Shown here in pieces: positions 33,463 through 41,546 of a DNA stretch of 64,000 nucleotides. The position numbers and the translations under genes were made by a program. Numbering within the stretch: position 1 is the first letter of the stretch; each line of letters begins with the position of its first letter. The stretch is from Saccharothrix obliqua (GTDB lineage Bacteria > Actinomycetota > Actinomycetes > Mycobacteriales > Pseudonocardiaceae). The stretch spans positions 310,001 to 374,000 of the forward strand of contig NZ_JAHXGQ010000003.1 of NCBI RefSeq assembly GCF_019375475.1, read 5' to 3'. Under the pieces are notes generated by a model. The model saw only the letters and a program-made list of their open reading frames with translations, had not been told where the DNA came from and made no database searches.

Positions 33463-35177
33463 GGGAACGGGTGGGGCAGCAGGGGACCGACCGGGCGCAG
33501 CCGCGGCACGCCACGCGTGCGGCGGTTCAGCTCGCCGAACGTCATCGGCAGCGTGCCGGGCACCAGCACCTTCGCCGAGTGCAGGCCGAGGCGGTCCCGG
33601 GTCACCGGGTCGCTCTGGTCGACGGCGATCACCTCCAGGTCGAGTTCGGCCCACGCCCGGACGTAGTGCTCCAGCAGGGCGTCCAGGTCGTGCCGGGGCA
33701 CGTCGGGCACGGCCAGGTCCACCGGTTCGGCGGTCGGGTCGAGGAAGTCGTAGCGCTCGGCCGCCTCGGGCAGCCCGTTGACGTTCACGTGGTCTTCCAT
33801 GGTGCGGATCAGCTCCGGTGCGGCCAGCATCGCGCGCAGCCGGTCGCGGTCGTACTCGCCGGGATCGGTGCGGTAGCGCTTGGCGGCGACCTCCACGTCG
33901 ACCACGACCTCCACCGCCGCCGAGCGGATCGCCGCGTCCGCGTCCAGTCCCGCGCCGGCGGCGAAGAACGCCTTGGGCGGCAACGAATCCGGGCCGGTGT
34001 AGCGGGCCAGCGAGACCACCGACGGGACACCGAGGTCGTTGGTGGCGTCGTAGAACTCCAGGTCGTAGCCGAGCTGCGCCATGCGGTCGGCCAGGTGCAG
34101 CGTCACGTCGTCGTGGACGGCCAGCCGCCGCAGGGGCGACCGGGTGTACCAGGCCATCAGGAACGCGTCCCGCTCGGCCACCTCGAACAGCCCGTAGAGC
34201 ACGGCTTCGGTGAGGCTGTTGCCGGTGCCGCAGCCGTTGGACGTCTCGTCCACGAACCGCCGGTCCACCCCCGCGCCCCAGTACGCCACGTGCTCCGGCA
34301 CGGCGATCGGCCGGCCGTGCGTGTACGACCAGCCGTGGACCCAGCGCACCACCACGTCCGGCGAGTAGGGCGTGGCGTGCGGCGACTCCTGGTCGGGCAG
34401 GCCGAGGCGGACCGGGTCCAGCGCGTGGTCGGCGATGTCCGCGTACGACGCCTCCAACGTGGTGCGCGTGCGGCGCGGGCTCATCCCGGCCTGCCGCTCG
34501 ACCGCCTCGAACAGGGCGACCCGCTCCGCGCTCGCGAAGTCCTCCGCCCGCCCGAAACCGGCCTGCTGCGCGTGGTCCTCGGGCACGATCTCGGCGCTGA
34601 CCGACGCGACCGGCAGGTCGCCGACCCGGAACAGGCCGCCGACCGGCCCGTGCCGCAGGTCGAAGAGCGCGGCGCGGACGGCCGGGCCGGCGGTGCGCGG
34701 GTTCGCGCCACGCAGCGTGCCCGGCTCGACCGGCGTCGGCTCGCGGCGCACGGCGGCGGTCTCCGGCGAGTCGTCGGGCAGCGGACCGCACACCGGGCAG
34801 CCGCCCGTCCGCGGCCGGACCCGGTGCTCGGCGGCGGTGGCCAGGTCGGTCCGGACCGCCACCACCGTCTCCCGGTACGCGCCCGGGTCGGCCGTCATCC
34901 GCGTCACGAGCGCGTCCAGCAGCGGCTTGAGCGCCGGGGAAGCGACGCCGCCCAGCCGCAGTCGCGGGTCGCGACGCGGGACGGAACGGCCCAGCGCCGC
35001 CAGCCGCACGTCCTCGGCGCACCGCAGGCACACCCCACCGCCCGCGCCGCCGAACACCGGGCCGAGCAGCACCAGCCCGCCGTCGTGGCGGATCGGCAGC
35101 ACGGGCGCATCCGCACCCGCGGCGCTGATCCGGTCGAGGTCGGCGATGGTGTAGTCGGTCAGTTCGAGCACGCTCAC
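33459..35177 (-). CDS. YcaO cyclodehydratase of the thiopeptide cluster (LazE-like)
   Basis: A 572-residue azoline-forming YcaO. The N-terminal region has two Cys pairs (CLRC at 50-53, CPVC at 127-130) that should form the zinc tetrad of TOMM cyclodehydratases. The YcaO domain follows with FEAVERQAG (223-231) and GLFEVAERDAFLMAW. The C-terminus GPLLPHPFP fits the Pro-rich PxPxP end needed for azoline synthesis. It should convert core Cys (and possibly Ser) to thiazolines with the ThiF/RRE partner encoded directly upstream. The GTG start overlaps that gene's stop. Confidence 0.92.
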   Translation of the reverse strand: MSVLELTDYTIADLDRISAAGADAPVLPIRHDGGLVLLGPVFGGAGGGVCLRCAEDVRLAALGRSVPRRDPRLRLGGVASPALKPLLDALVTRMTADPGAYRETVVAVRTDLATAAEHRVRPRTGGCPVCGPLPDDSPETAAVRREPTPVEPGTLRGANPRTAGPAVRAALFDLRHGPVGGLFRVGDLPVASVSAEIVPEDHAQQAGFGRAEDFASAERVALFEAVERQAGMSPRRTRTTLEASYADIADHALDPVRLGLPDQESPHATPYSPDVVVRWVHGWSYTHGRPIAVPEHVAYWGAGVDRRFVDETSNGCGTGNSLTEAVLYGLFEVAERDAFLMAWYTRSPLRRLAVHDDVTLHLADRMAQLGYDLEFYDATNDLGVPSVVSLARYTGPDSLPPKAFFAAGAGLDADAAIRSAAVEVVVDVEVAAKRYRTDPGEYDRDRLRAMLAAPELIRTMEDHVNVNGLPEAAERYDFLDPTAEPVDLAVPDVPRHDLDALLEHYVRAWAELDLEVIAVDQSDPVTRDRLGLHSAKVLVPGTLPMTFGELNRRTRGVPRLRPVGPLLPHPFP

Positions 35178-36718
35178 CGCGCCACCTCCGGCACCGCGAA
35201 CGCCACCACACCCGCCGCGTCCAGCACCGGGCCCAGCGCGACCGGCTCGGCGTCGCCCACCAGCTCCCGGAGCCGGTCCCGCAACCCGGGCTCGGCGTCG
35301 CGGACGGCGGACGGCCAAGTCCAGTCCCGGGTCACCCAGGGCGCCTGCGGCCCCTCGGGCGCGGGCAGCGGCAACGCGCCGCTGAGCACCACGGCCTCCG
35401 CCCGACCGGCCTGCGCGCGACCGGCGGCGGCCAGGGCGGCGAACGACAACGCGTCGGCCGCGCCCGCCTCCACCGCCCACGCCACCTCGACGCCGTCGAC
35501 CAGCACGCTCGCCCGCACCACGCCCTCGGCCAAGCGCGTCACGACCGCGGTCGCGGGCAGCGCGAACCGCAGCACGAGCGTCTGCCACCACCGGCGGGCG
35601 GTCGGGTCGGTGAGCCATTCGTCCTCGGCGACCGGCGTGCCGCCGAGACGGCGCGCGGCGTGCCGCAACGCCAGCCCCAGCGCGTGGTCGCGGTCCGCGC
35701 CGACGACCGCGCCCGGCGGCGCGAGCCGCTGCACGGCACGCAGCAGGGCGTCCAGCCGGGCGGCGTGCTCCGTGGTCCCGTAGCCGACCACGTCGCCCGA
35801 CGCGGCCAGCTTCACCGGCAGCTGCGGCAGGTCGCCCGGCTCCGGGGTGGGCACCGGCCCGAGTTCCCGGTCACCCAGCACGTCCAGCAGGTTCCCGCCG
35901 GGCGCCTGCGGACGGGCCGCGGACAGCCACGGGTGGTACTCGGCGGACAGCGGGTCCAGGCGCGCCACCAGCACCGGCTGGTGGGGCGGGTCGCTCGGCG
36001 GCGCGTCCTGCCACATGTTGACCGCCTCGGTGGACGGGTCGGGCAGGCCGCCGAGCACGCACACCAGGCGGTGCGCGGCGGCCGAGCCGACCAGCGCGGC
36101 GAGCACTTCCGGCGGCGTGCCCGGCGCACCGGACAGGCGGGCGGCGACGGCGGTGGCGTCCGCGCGGACGTCGGCGGCGGCACCGGGTGCGACCACGAAG
36201 CCGACGTCGGCGGCGCACCCCGCGGCCACGGCGTGCGGGCCGGCGGTGAGCAGCAGGTCGTCACCGGCGGACCGCTCGGCGGTCAGCCCGGCGGCGGTGA
36301 GCGCGCGGTGTGCCGCGGCGGCGAGCGCGCCCTCACCCGCCACGGTGACCGGGGTGGCGCGCAACCGCCGCCACGCGGTCGCCGGGTCGGGTGCGACGGA
36401 CTCCAGCCAGCTCGCGATGTCGGCGGGCGGCGCGTCGCCGCCCCAGTCGGCGGGCACCTCGACCAGCAGGTCGTGCTCGTGCAGCTGCTCGATGATCATC
36501 GTCAGGGCCTTCGCCACGGCGGGCGGCGCGCCGTCGGGCACGGTGAGCTGGTCCGGCGGCACGCCGTCGGCCAGCGGACCGGCGAGGCGTTCCCAGATGG
36601 TCCACAGCCCGGTGCCGCCATCCAGGCTGAAGCTGGACTTCCAGCCCCGCACGTGCAAACCGGTCGGGGTGGGGGTGGCGTGCGCGATGGGGCGCAGGCG
36701 CAGCAGCACGTCGCTCAT
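35174..36718 (-). CDS. ThiF/RRE-like leader-binding cyclodehydratase partner (LazD-like)
   Basis: A 514-residue protein in the position of LazD. The N-terminal 90 residues (FSLDGGTGLWTIWERLAGPL, then AKALTMIIEQLHEHDLLVEV) look like the winged-helix RRE that binds RiPP leaders; the middle resembles a degenerate E1/ThiF fold without catalytic residues. The rest is Ala-rich and less conserved. It overlaps both neighbours by 4 bp. It would deliver precursor leaders to the YcaO enzyme. The call rests on context as much as on motifs. Confidence 0.65.
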   Translation of the reverse strand: MSDVLLRLRPIAHATPTPTGLHVRGWKSSFSLDGGTGLWTIWERLAGPLADGVPPDQLTVPDGAPPAVAKALTMIIEQLHEHDLLVEVPADWGGDAPPADIASWLESVAPDPATAWRRLRATPVTVAGEGALAAAAHRALTAAGLTAERSAGDDLLLTAGPHAVAAGCAADVGFVVAPGAAADVRADATAVAARLSGAPGTPPEVLAALVGSAAAHRLVCVLGGLPDPSTEAVNMWQDAPPSDPPHQPVLVARLDPLSAEYHPWLSAARPQAPGGNLLDVLGDRELGPVPTPEPGDLPQLPVKLAASGDVVGYGTTEHAARLDALLRAVQRLAPPGAVVGADRDHALGLALRHAARRLGGTPVAEDEWLTDPTARRWWQTLVLRFALPATAVVTRLAEGVVRASVLVDGVEVAWAVEAGAADALSFAALAAAGRAQAGRAEAVVLSGALPLPAPEGPQAPWVTRDWTWPSAVRDAEPGLRDRLRELVGDAEPVALGPVLDAAGVVAFAVPEVAR

Positions 36719-37788
36719 CGCGTCACCTCCGCCATGTGCGCGACGTGCTCCGGCCACGCGACACCGGTGATCCGTTGCGCGGCCTTGGCGACCAGTGCCG
36801 CCGCGAGGTAACGCTCGACGGGCGTCACGTCGCACACGGACAGGAGTTGGTAGAGCATGTTCGTCCCGAAGCGGTAGACGGTGACCGGGCGTTGGTAGAG
36901 CGGGTGGTCCAGGTCGACGGACCTGAGTCGGCGGTGGTACTCGCTGTAGTAGTCGCGGTGGTCGCGGTGCCAGCGGCGGATGGCGGCCTCGTCGCCGAGT
37001 TCCACGGCCTTGTCGCCGTGCTGCGGGCCGTACGCGGCGGGCAGGTCGCCCGCGTCGAACGCCTCCTCGATCAGCAGGCGGCTCTCGACGGTCCACGTCG
37101 CCCACGGGGTTTCGGCGCGTCCTTCGTCCACGGCGCGCACGGTTTCCGTGACGTCGTCGGCGTTGTGCTCCCAGATCCGGTCGAAACGGGCCCGCATGAC
37201 GCCGTTCGGGTCGTGGTGCAGCAGGAAGTCCTCCAGGTGCGACAGGAACGAGTGGTAGCCGTTGCCGAGCCCGGCCGGGTAACGGCTCGCGTGCGCGGCC
37301 ATCGCGACCAGCGCGAGCTGGACGCGGGCGGACGTGTCGTGGTCGACCGCCACGGCGTCGCGGAGCGCGGGCACGCCGAGTCGCAGGCACCGGGTGCGCA
37401 GGTCGACCAGCACGTCCGAGCCCAGCAGCTCCCGGACGCGGGACAGGTCGGTCGGTTCCACCACGACGGTGTTGTCCGGGTGGATCGGCTCGTACGGCGG
37501 CGGCACGAGTTCCGCGACGCCGTACTGCTCCGCCTGCGCCAGCAGCTCCGCCGGCGTGGTGTCCGATGTGGACGGACGGGTGGCGAGGTGGGCGCGCAAC
37601 GCGGCGGCGACCGACTCGGCGGCGGTGTCGGCGGCGGTTTCGGCCAGGCGCACGCGGACGTGCGGTCCGTGCAGCCAGTGCCGCTCGACGTGCCCGGCGG
37701 CCCCGCTCGCGGCCAGCGCGGGCAGCACCGCGTCGCGGAGCAAAGGCGCCTTCACCGGGTCGTGGTAGTAGCAGACGACGTCGGTCAC
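36715..37788 (-). CDS. Thiopeptide-type pyridine synthase candidate (LazC-like)
   Basis: A 357-residue thiopeptide-type bacteriocin biosynthesis protein (VVCYYHDPVKAPLLRDAVLP, HWLHGPHVRVRLAE). By size and position directly after the LanB gene it corresponds to LazC/TclM, which catalyse the formal [4+2] cycloaddition of two dehydroalanines, close the macrocycle and release the leader. The eliminase function is covered by the fusion protein at the cluster end, which supports this reading. A direct assignment from residues is not possible because both groups share the fold. Confidence 0.75.
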   Translation of the reverse strand: MTDVVCYYHDPVKAPLLRDAVLPALAASGAAGHVERHWLHGPHVRVRLAETAADTAAESVAAALRAHLATRPSTSDTTPAELLAQAEQYGVAELVPPPYEPIHPDNTVVVEPTDLSRVRELLGSDVLVDLRTRCLRLGVPALRDAVAVDHDTSARVQLALVAMAAHASRYPAGLGNGYHSFLSHLEDFLLHHDPNGVMRARFDRIWEHNADDVTETVRAVDEGRAETPWATWTVESRLLIEEAFDAGDLPAAYGPQHGDKAVELGDEAAIRRWHRDHRDYYSEYHRRLRSVDLDHPLYQRPVTVYRFGTNMLYQLLSVCDVTPVERYLAAALVAKAAQRITGVAWPEHVAHMAEVTR

Positions 37789-40178
37789 GAGGTCCTCCAG
37801 TAGGTTTCCGCGACGAGTTCCAGCACCCGGCCGCCCGGCGAGTCCAGCCCCGGCACGGGCAGCGCCTCGGTCAGCCGCAGGCCGTCCGGGAAGCGGGCGA
37901 GCAGGCGGGGCAGCGCACGCAGGTGCAGCGGGTCGCCGAGGTCGGCGTACTGCGGCTTGGCCGACACCAGCGTGCGCCGGTAGACCTCCGGCGACGCCGG
38001 ACCGATGTCGGGGCCCGCGAACACGTGCTCCGGCAGGCCCAGCCGGGCCCGCAGGCGGGTGACCGCCGGCACGACGGCGTCGCCCTCGCCGAGGTCGGGC
38101 ACGTGGGCGAAGTCCCACGAACGGCGCGCCAGCACCACGTCCCCGTAGGTCAGCCGCCCGCGCGCGGTGACGCCGTCGACCACCACCGACTCGCGCAACG
38201 CGGTCAGGTCGACCCAGCCGCACGCCAGGTCCGAGTAGAGCGGGATCAACCGGTCCGGGAACACCAGCGGCACCAGGAAACCCAGGTACAGCACGTCCAG
38301 CGGCTCGCCGTCGCGGACCACGCGGACCTCGTCCGCCTCCGGGTCGTGCCGCACGGACAGCGACTCGGCGGGCAGGTCCACCCACCGGGCGTCCTCGCCG
38401 ACCTCGTGCGCGCCGAGCAGCGGGTGCACGTTCGCGTTGAAGCCGCGCACCGGTCGGAACTGGGCGAAACCCGGCCCGAGGTGGCGGACGAGCTGCGCCG
38501 TGACCGCGTCCCGCGCGCCGGGCAGCCGGTCCAGGAACCGGCTGGTGAACTTGCCGAACCCGGTGTAGACGCGGTTCACCACGAGGCGGCCGTCCCGCGT
38601 GGGCTGGGCGAAGAAGCTGTACGAGCCGGGGCGGCGGGTCGCCCACGCGGGCAGCAGCGCGTCGGCCGCGTCGAGCACGTCGGGCGTGACGACGCCGCCG
38701 CGCACCAGCCCGGCCAGCCGGGCGCGGGCCGCCACGACGGCGGCCACCTCGGGGTCGCCCACCGCGCCCGTGTTCATGGAGTCCTGCCACGCCACCGACA
38801 ACGCGCCGGAGCAGTCCGCGAGCGAAGCCGTGCCGCCCACCCCGAACCGCTCGACGAACCGCGTGCGCATCAGCCTGCGCAGCAGGACCTGCTCGTCGAA
38901 CAACGCCAGCAACGGCGTGAGGTCGGCGAGCGCGGGCGCCGCGCCACGCGGCACCGGAACCGGTTCGGGCAGCAGCACGTCCTCCACCACCGGCGGCACG
39001 TCACGCAGGTCCGCGCCGACCCGCGTGGCGACCTCCGCCCAGCCGGCGGCCAGGTCGGCGACGGTCCGCGCCCGCGCGACCGGGTCGGCGGTGGCCAGCG
39101 ACCGGGTCGCCAGCGCGAGGTCGGCGACACCCGGCACGTCCAGCGCGCCGAGCTGGTCCGGGTCCTGCGGGTGGACCGGCGGCACCGGCACCAGCAGCCC
39201 GATCTGCCGCATCCGGGCGACGTACGCGCGGGCCGAACCGGCGGCGTCGGCGACCGCGAGCTGCGCCGCGAGGCGGTCGGCGATGGCCGCGGGCGGCAGG
39301 CCGCCCGGTCCGGCGGCGCGGACCACCCCGACGACGAACCGCAGCGGTCCCGCGGCGGGCACGTCGACCTCTTCCTCCCGGGTCACCAGGGCGCGGTTGC
39401 CCGCGTCCACCGGCACGTCCCGGCGGAACACCACCCGGCCGTCGCGTTCCCGCAGCGCGGGTGCGAGCCGGTGCGGCAGTCCGGGCGCGAGCGCGTCCAG
39501 CAGCCGGGTCGTGAGCAGCCGGTTGACCTCGGGGTGGGCCACGGGCTCGGCGTCCGGCCACGGCCCGTCGCCCCACACGCCCCAGCCGACGTGGGTGTAC
39601 CAGGACAGCGGGCTGGTCTTCGAGGTCGCCCGCAGCGCGTACCGCAGCACGGTGGGTTCCGCCTTGCGCGCCTTGCGGTCCGGTTCGCCGCGGCCCGCCG
39701 CCGTGCGGTCCAGGCCGTGCAGCAGGTCCGGTCCGGTCAGCACGCCCGCGCGTCGCACGGCGTCGGCGCCGCACACCTCGGCCAGCCGCTTGCGGGACGC
39801 CGCGAGGGCGGGCTCCCACGCGGCACGCGCGGCGGCGTGCGCCGCGTCCAGGTCGGCACGCGCGGCCAGCCAGCTCGCCAGGCCGGGCACCCGGTCCGGC
39901 AGCCCGTCCAGCGCCGCGAGCAGCGCGGGCCGGGGCGAGCGGCCGTTGTGCACGTCGCGCCGCAGCGGCAGCACCACGCGGCGGTGGAAGTCGGGGGAGT
40001 GGCCCGCGGCGCTGTCGTGCAGCGCGTCGGCCAGGCCGGGCGCGCTCGCCGCGACCTCGGCGGCGACGGCCGCGTCCAGCGCGTCGCGGAACGCGGAGGG
40101 CGCCGGTGGCGGGTGCGGCAGCGCCGCGACCCGGACCAGCGCGTACGGCGCGAGTTCCGTCGTGGTGCGTCCAGCCAT
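37785..40178 (-). CDS. LanB-type dehydratase, glutamylation domain (LazB-like)
   Basis: A 797-residue Lant_dehydr_N protein lacking the C-terminal eliminase domain, as in split thiopeptide LanB systems. It should use glutamyl-tRNA to glutamylate core Ser. Conserved segments include LRYALRATSKTSPLSWYTHV, VNRVYTGFGKFTSRFLDRLP and RPVRGFNANVHPLLGAHEVG. I chose the ATG at 40178; the open frame continues to 40424 but overlaps the last precursor gene in another frame. The first enzyme gene after the precursors, it is separated from them by a hairpin. Confidence 0.92.
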   Translation of the reverse strand: MAGRTTTELAPYALVRVAALPHPPPAPSAFRDALDAAVAAEVAASAPGLADALHDSAAGHSPDFHRRVVLPLRRDVHNGRSPRPALLAALDGLPDRVPGLASWLAARADLDAAHAAARAAWEPALAASRKRLAEVCGADAVRRAGVLTGPDLLHGLDRTAAGRGEPDRKARKAEPTVLRYALRATSKTSPLSWYTHVGWGVWGDGPWPDAEPVAHPEVNRLLTTRLLDALAPGLPHRLAPALRERDGRVVFRRDVPVDAGNRALVTREEEVDVPAAGPLRFVVGVVRAAGPGGLPPAAIADRLAAQLAVADAAGSARAYVARMRQIGLLVPVPPVHPQDPDQLGALDVPGVADLALATRSLATADPVARARTVADLAAGWAEVATRVGADLRDVPPVVEDVLLPEPVPVPRGAAPALADLTPLLALFDEQVLLRRLMRTRFVERFGVGGTASLADCSGALSVAWQDSMNTGAVGDPEVAAVVAARARLAGLVRGGVVTPDVLDAADALLPAWATRRPGSYSFFAQPTRDGRLVVNRVYTGFGKFTSRFLDRLPGARDAVTAQLVRHLGPGFAQFRPVRGFNANVHPLLGAHEVGEDARWVDLPAESLSVRHDPEADEVRVVRDGEPLDVLYLGFLVPLVFPDRLIPLYSDLACGWVDLTALRESVVVDGVTARGRLTYGDVVLARRSWDFAHVPDLGEGDAVVPAVTRLRARLGLPEHVFAGPDIGPASPEVYRRTLVSAKPQYADLGDPLHLRALPRLLARFPDGLRLTEALPVPGLDSPGGRVLELVAETYWRTS

Positions 40179-40204
40179 GCTTCGGGTCCCCGGTGGTTTC
40201 AGGG

Positions 40205-40232
40205 CCGGGGACGCCGCACGCGACGTCCCCGG
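40205..40232 (-). terminator. Hairpin between precursor genes and lanB (possible attenuator)
   Basis: CCGGGGACG and CGTCCCCGG form a perfect 9-bp stem with a 10-base loop, about 130 bp after the last precursor stop and 27 bp before the LanB start. Partial termination here would keep precursor transcripts in excess over enzyme transcripts. Function inferred. Confidence 0.45.
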
Positions 40233-40360
40233 CGGTTCGGCTGGCTGGCGGTCGGGTCCCGGAGGACGTGACCGCGGTGCGGGCAGGACCGCGACGCGCC
40301 CGTCCCGGGCGGTGTCGCGGCGTCCCGCGTCGTGGTGACGGCCGGCTCGTCCAGTGGTGA

Positions 40361-40525
40361 CTAGACGGGCGGGCGCTGGGGCCAACGCGGGTCGCAACAG
40401 CAGCAGGAGCTGCCGCACGAACACGCCGACGCGCCGGTTTCCGGCAGCGCGACGGCGTCCCGCATCGTCGTGACGCTCAGGTCGTCAAGAACGAGGTCGT
40501 TCTCGTCGAACGCGAGGTCGATCAT
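40361..40525 (-). CDS. Thiopeptide precursor peptide 5
   Basis: A 54-residue peptide, last of five in transcription order. The leader (MIDLAFDENDLVLDDLS, then VTTMRDAVALPETGA) is nearly identical to that of precursor 4. The core is SACSCGSSCCCC followed by a DPRWPQRPPV tail. It is the most divergent core: it lacks the SQSC start and has Ser at 7 and 8. GGAGG precedes the ATG. The core and leader pattern is that of lactazole-type thiopeptides (leader end VALPENGA in LazA, from memory). Confidence 0.9.
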   Translation of the reverse strand: MIDLAFDENDLVLDDLSVTTMRDAVALPETGASACSCGSSCCCCDPRWPQRPPV

Positions 40526-40554
40526 CTGGACCTCCATCGGTCAGGTGGTCGGGA

Positions 40555-40719
40555 TCAGATGGGGCGCTGCGGCGGGTGGGGCTGGCAGCAGCAGCACGAG
40601 CCGTTGCAGGAGCAGGACTGCGACGCGCCCGTTTCGGGCAGCGCGACGGCGTCCCGCATGGTGGTGACGCTCAGGTCGTCGAGGACGAGGTCGTTCTCGT
40701 CGAACGCGAGGTCGATCAT
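40555..40719 (-). CDS. Thiopeptide precursor peptide 4
   Basis: A 54-residue peptide with leader MIDLAFDENDLVLDDLS and VTTMRDAVALPETGA, core SQSCSCNGSCCCC and tail QPHPPQRPI. GGAGG lies six bases before the ATG. It shares the DEND leader variant with precursor 5, so these two are the closest pair. An Asn replaces the third Cys of precursor 1. Confidence 0.92.
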   Translation of the reverse strand: MIDLAFDENDLVLDDLSVTTMRDAVALPETGASQSCSCNGSCCCCQPHPPQRPI

Positions 40720-40734
40720 CTGAACCTCCAGCGG

Positions 40735-40917
40735 TCAGGTGGTCGGCAGCTGCGGGGACGGGTGCCCGGGCAGCTGCGGCTGCTGGCAGCAGCAGCACGA
40801 GCCGCACGAGCAGGACTGCGACGCGCCGGTTTCCGGCAGCGCGACGGCGTCCCGCATGGTGGTGACGCTCAGGTCGTCGAGGACGAGGTCGTCGTCGTCG
40901 AACGCGAGGTCGATCAT
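40735..40917 (-). CDS. Thiopeptide precursor peptide 3
   Basis: A 60-residue peptide with leader MIDLAFDDDDLVLDDLS and VTTMRDAVALPETGA, core SQSCSCGSCCCC and the longest tail (QQPQLPGHPSPQLPTT). The core is one residue shorter between the SCSC and SCCCC blocks than in precursors 1, 2 and 4, which would change the ring size. The DDDD leader variant pairs it with precursor 2. Confidence 0.93.
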   Translation of the reverse strand: MIDLAFDDDDLVLDDLSVTTMRDAVALPETGASQSCSCGSCCCCQQPQLPGHPSPQLPTT

Positions 40918-40942
40918 GGAAGCCCCAAGTGGTTCGGTGCGG

Positions 40943-41110
40943 TCAGTCGGACGACAGCTGAGGCTGCGGCTGCTGGCAGCAGCAGGTCGACCCGCAGCAC
41001 GAGCAGGACTGCGACGCGCCCGTTTCGGGCAGCGCGACGGCGTCCCGCATCGTCGTGACGCTCAGGTCGTCGAGGACGAGGTCGTCGTCGTCGAACGCCA
41101 AGTCGATCAT
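40943..41110 (-). CDS. Thiopeptide precursor peptide 2
   Basis: A 55-residue peptide with leader MIDLAFDDDDLVLDDLS and VTTMRDAVALPETGA, core SQSCSCCGSTCCC and tail QQPQPQLSSD. It is the only copy with Thr in the second Cys block (STCCC). A GGGG purine run precedes the ATG. Confidence 0.93.
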   Translation of the reverse strand: MIDLAFDDDDLVLDDLSVTTMRDAVALPETGASQSCSCCGSTCCCQQPQPQLSSD

Positions 41111-41133
41111 GTGAGCCCCAAACGTCGGTGCGG

Positions 41134-41313
41134 TCAGTTGGACGGCAGCTCGGGCTGCGGCGGCTGGCAGCAGCAGCACGACCCGCAGCACGAGCAGGAC
41201 TGCGACGCGCCCGTCTCGGGGAGCGCGACGGCGTCCCGCATCGCGGTGACGGCCATGTCGTCCAGGACCAGGTCCTCGACGTCGAAGGCCAGTTCCAGCG
41301 GATTGATCGCCAT
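41134..41313 (-). CDS. Thiopeptide precursor peptide 1
   Basis: A 59-residue peptide, first in the operon. The leader is the most divergent (MAINPLELAFDVEDLVLDD, then MAVTAMRDAVALPETGA); the core is SQSCSCCGSCCCC with tail QPPQPELPSN. A perfect AAAGGAGG ribosome-binding site lies eight bases before the ATG, the strongest in the cluster, so this copy is probably the most translated. Ser1 and Ser9 are the likely dienophile and diene positions. Confidence 0.94.
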   Translation of the reverse strand: MAINPLELAFDVEDLVLDDMAVTAMRDAVALPETGASQSCSCCGSCCCCQPPQPELPSN

Positions 41314-41406
41314 GATGGCACCTCCTTTCCGGGAGCGGACTTTAAGTGCGTGGCTCACGTCCCGGCAAGAGTTCGTCGGAAAGGCTCCGGTCGGCGTTTT
41401 GGAAAA

Positions 41407-41436
41407 CCTATCGGGCTCATTAACGGACTGTGTCAA
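41407..41436 (-). promoter_or_regulatory. Promoter of the thiopeptide operon
   Basis: On the minus strand TTGACA (41436-41431) is followed after 18 bases by GATAGG (41412-41407), a sigma-70-like -35/-10 pair in an AT-rich patch. The predicted start leaves a leader of about 85 bases before precursor 1. The 233-bp gap holds no gene. Confidence 0.5.
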
Positions 41437-41546
41437 CACCCCAGAAGTGGGGGTAGCGGCAGAACCCTGCGAAGCGGTCCCTGAACTGCGGATACCAGGG
41501 TGCCCGGGTGGGTTGCGGTACATTGCGCGACGATGAACCCGAAGTT

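Noticed and set aside
40179-40424. N-terminal extension of the LanB frame upstream of 40178
   Set aside because: The extra 82 residues overlap the last precursor gene in another frame and are unlike LanB proteins; the ATG at 40178 gives the family start.
40361-41313. Regularly spaced near-identical blocks that a repeat finder might call a CRISPR array
   Set aside because: The repeated blocks are the leaders of five in-frame peptide genes with ribosome-binding sites. Spacing is about 190 bp and no cas genes are near.
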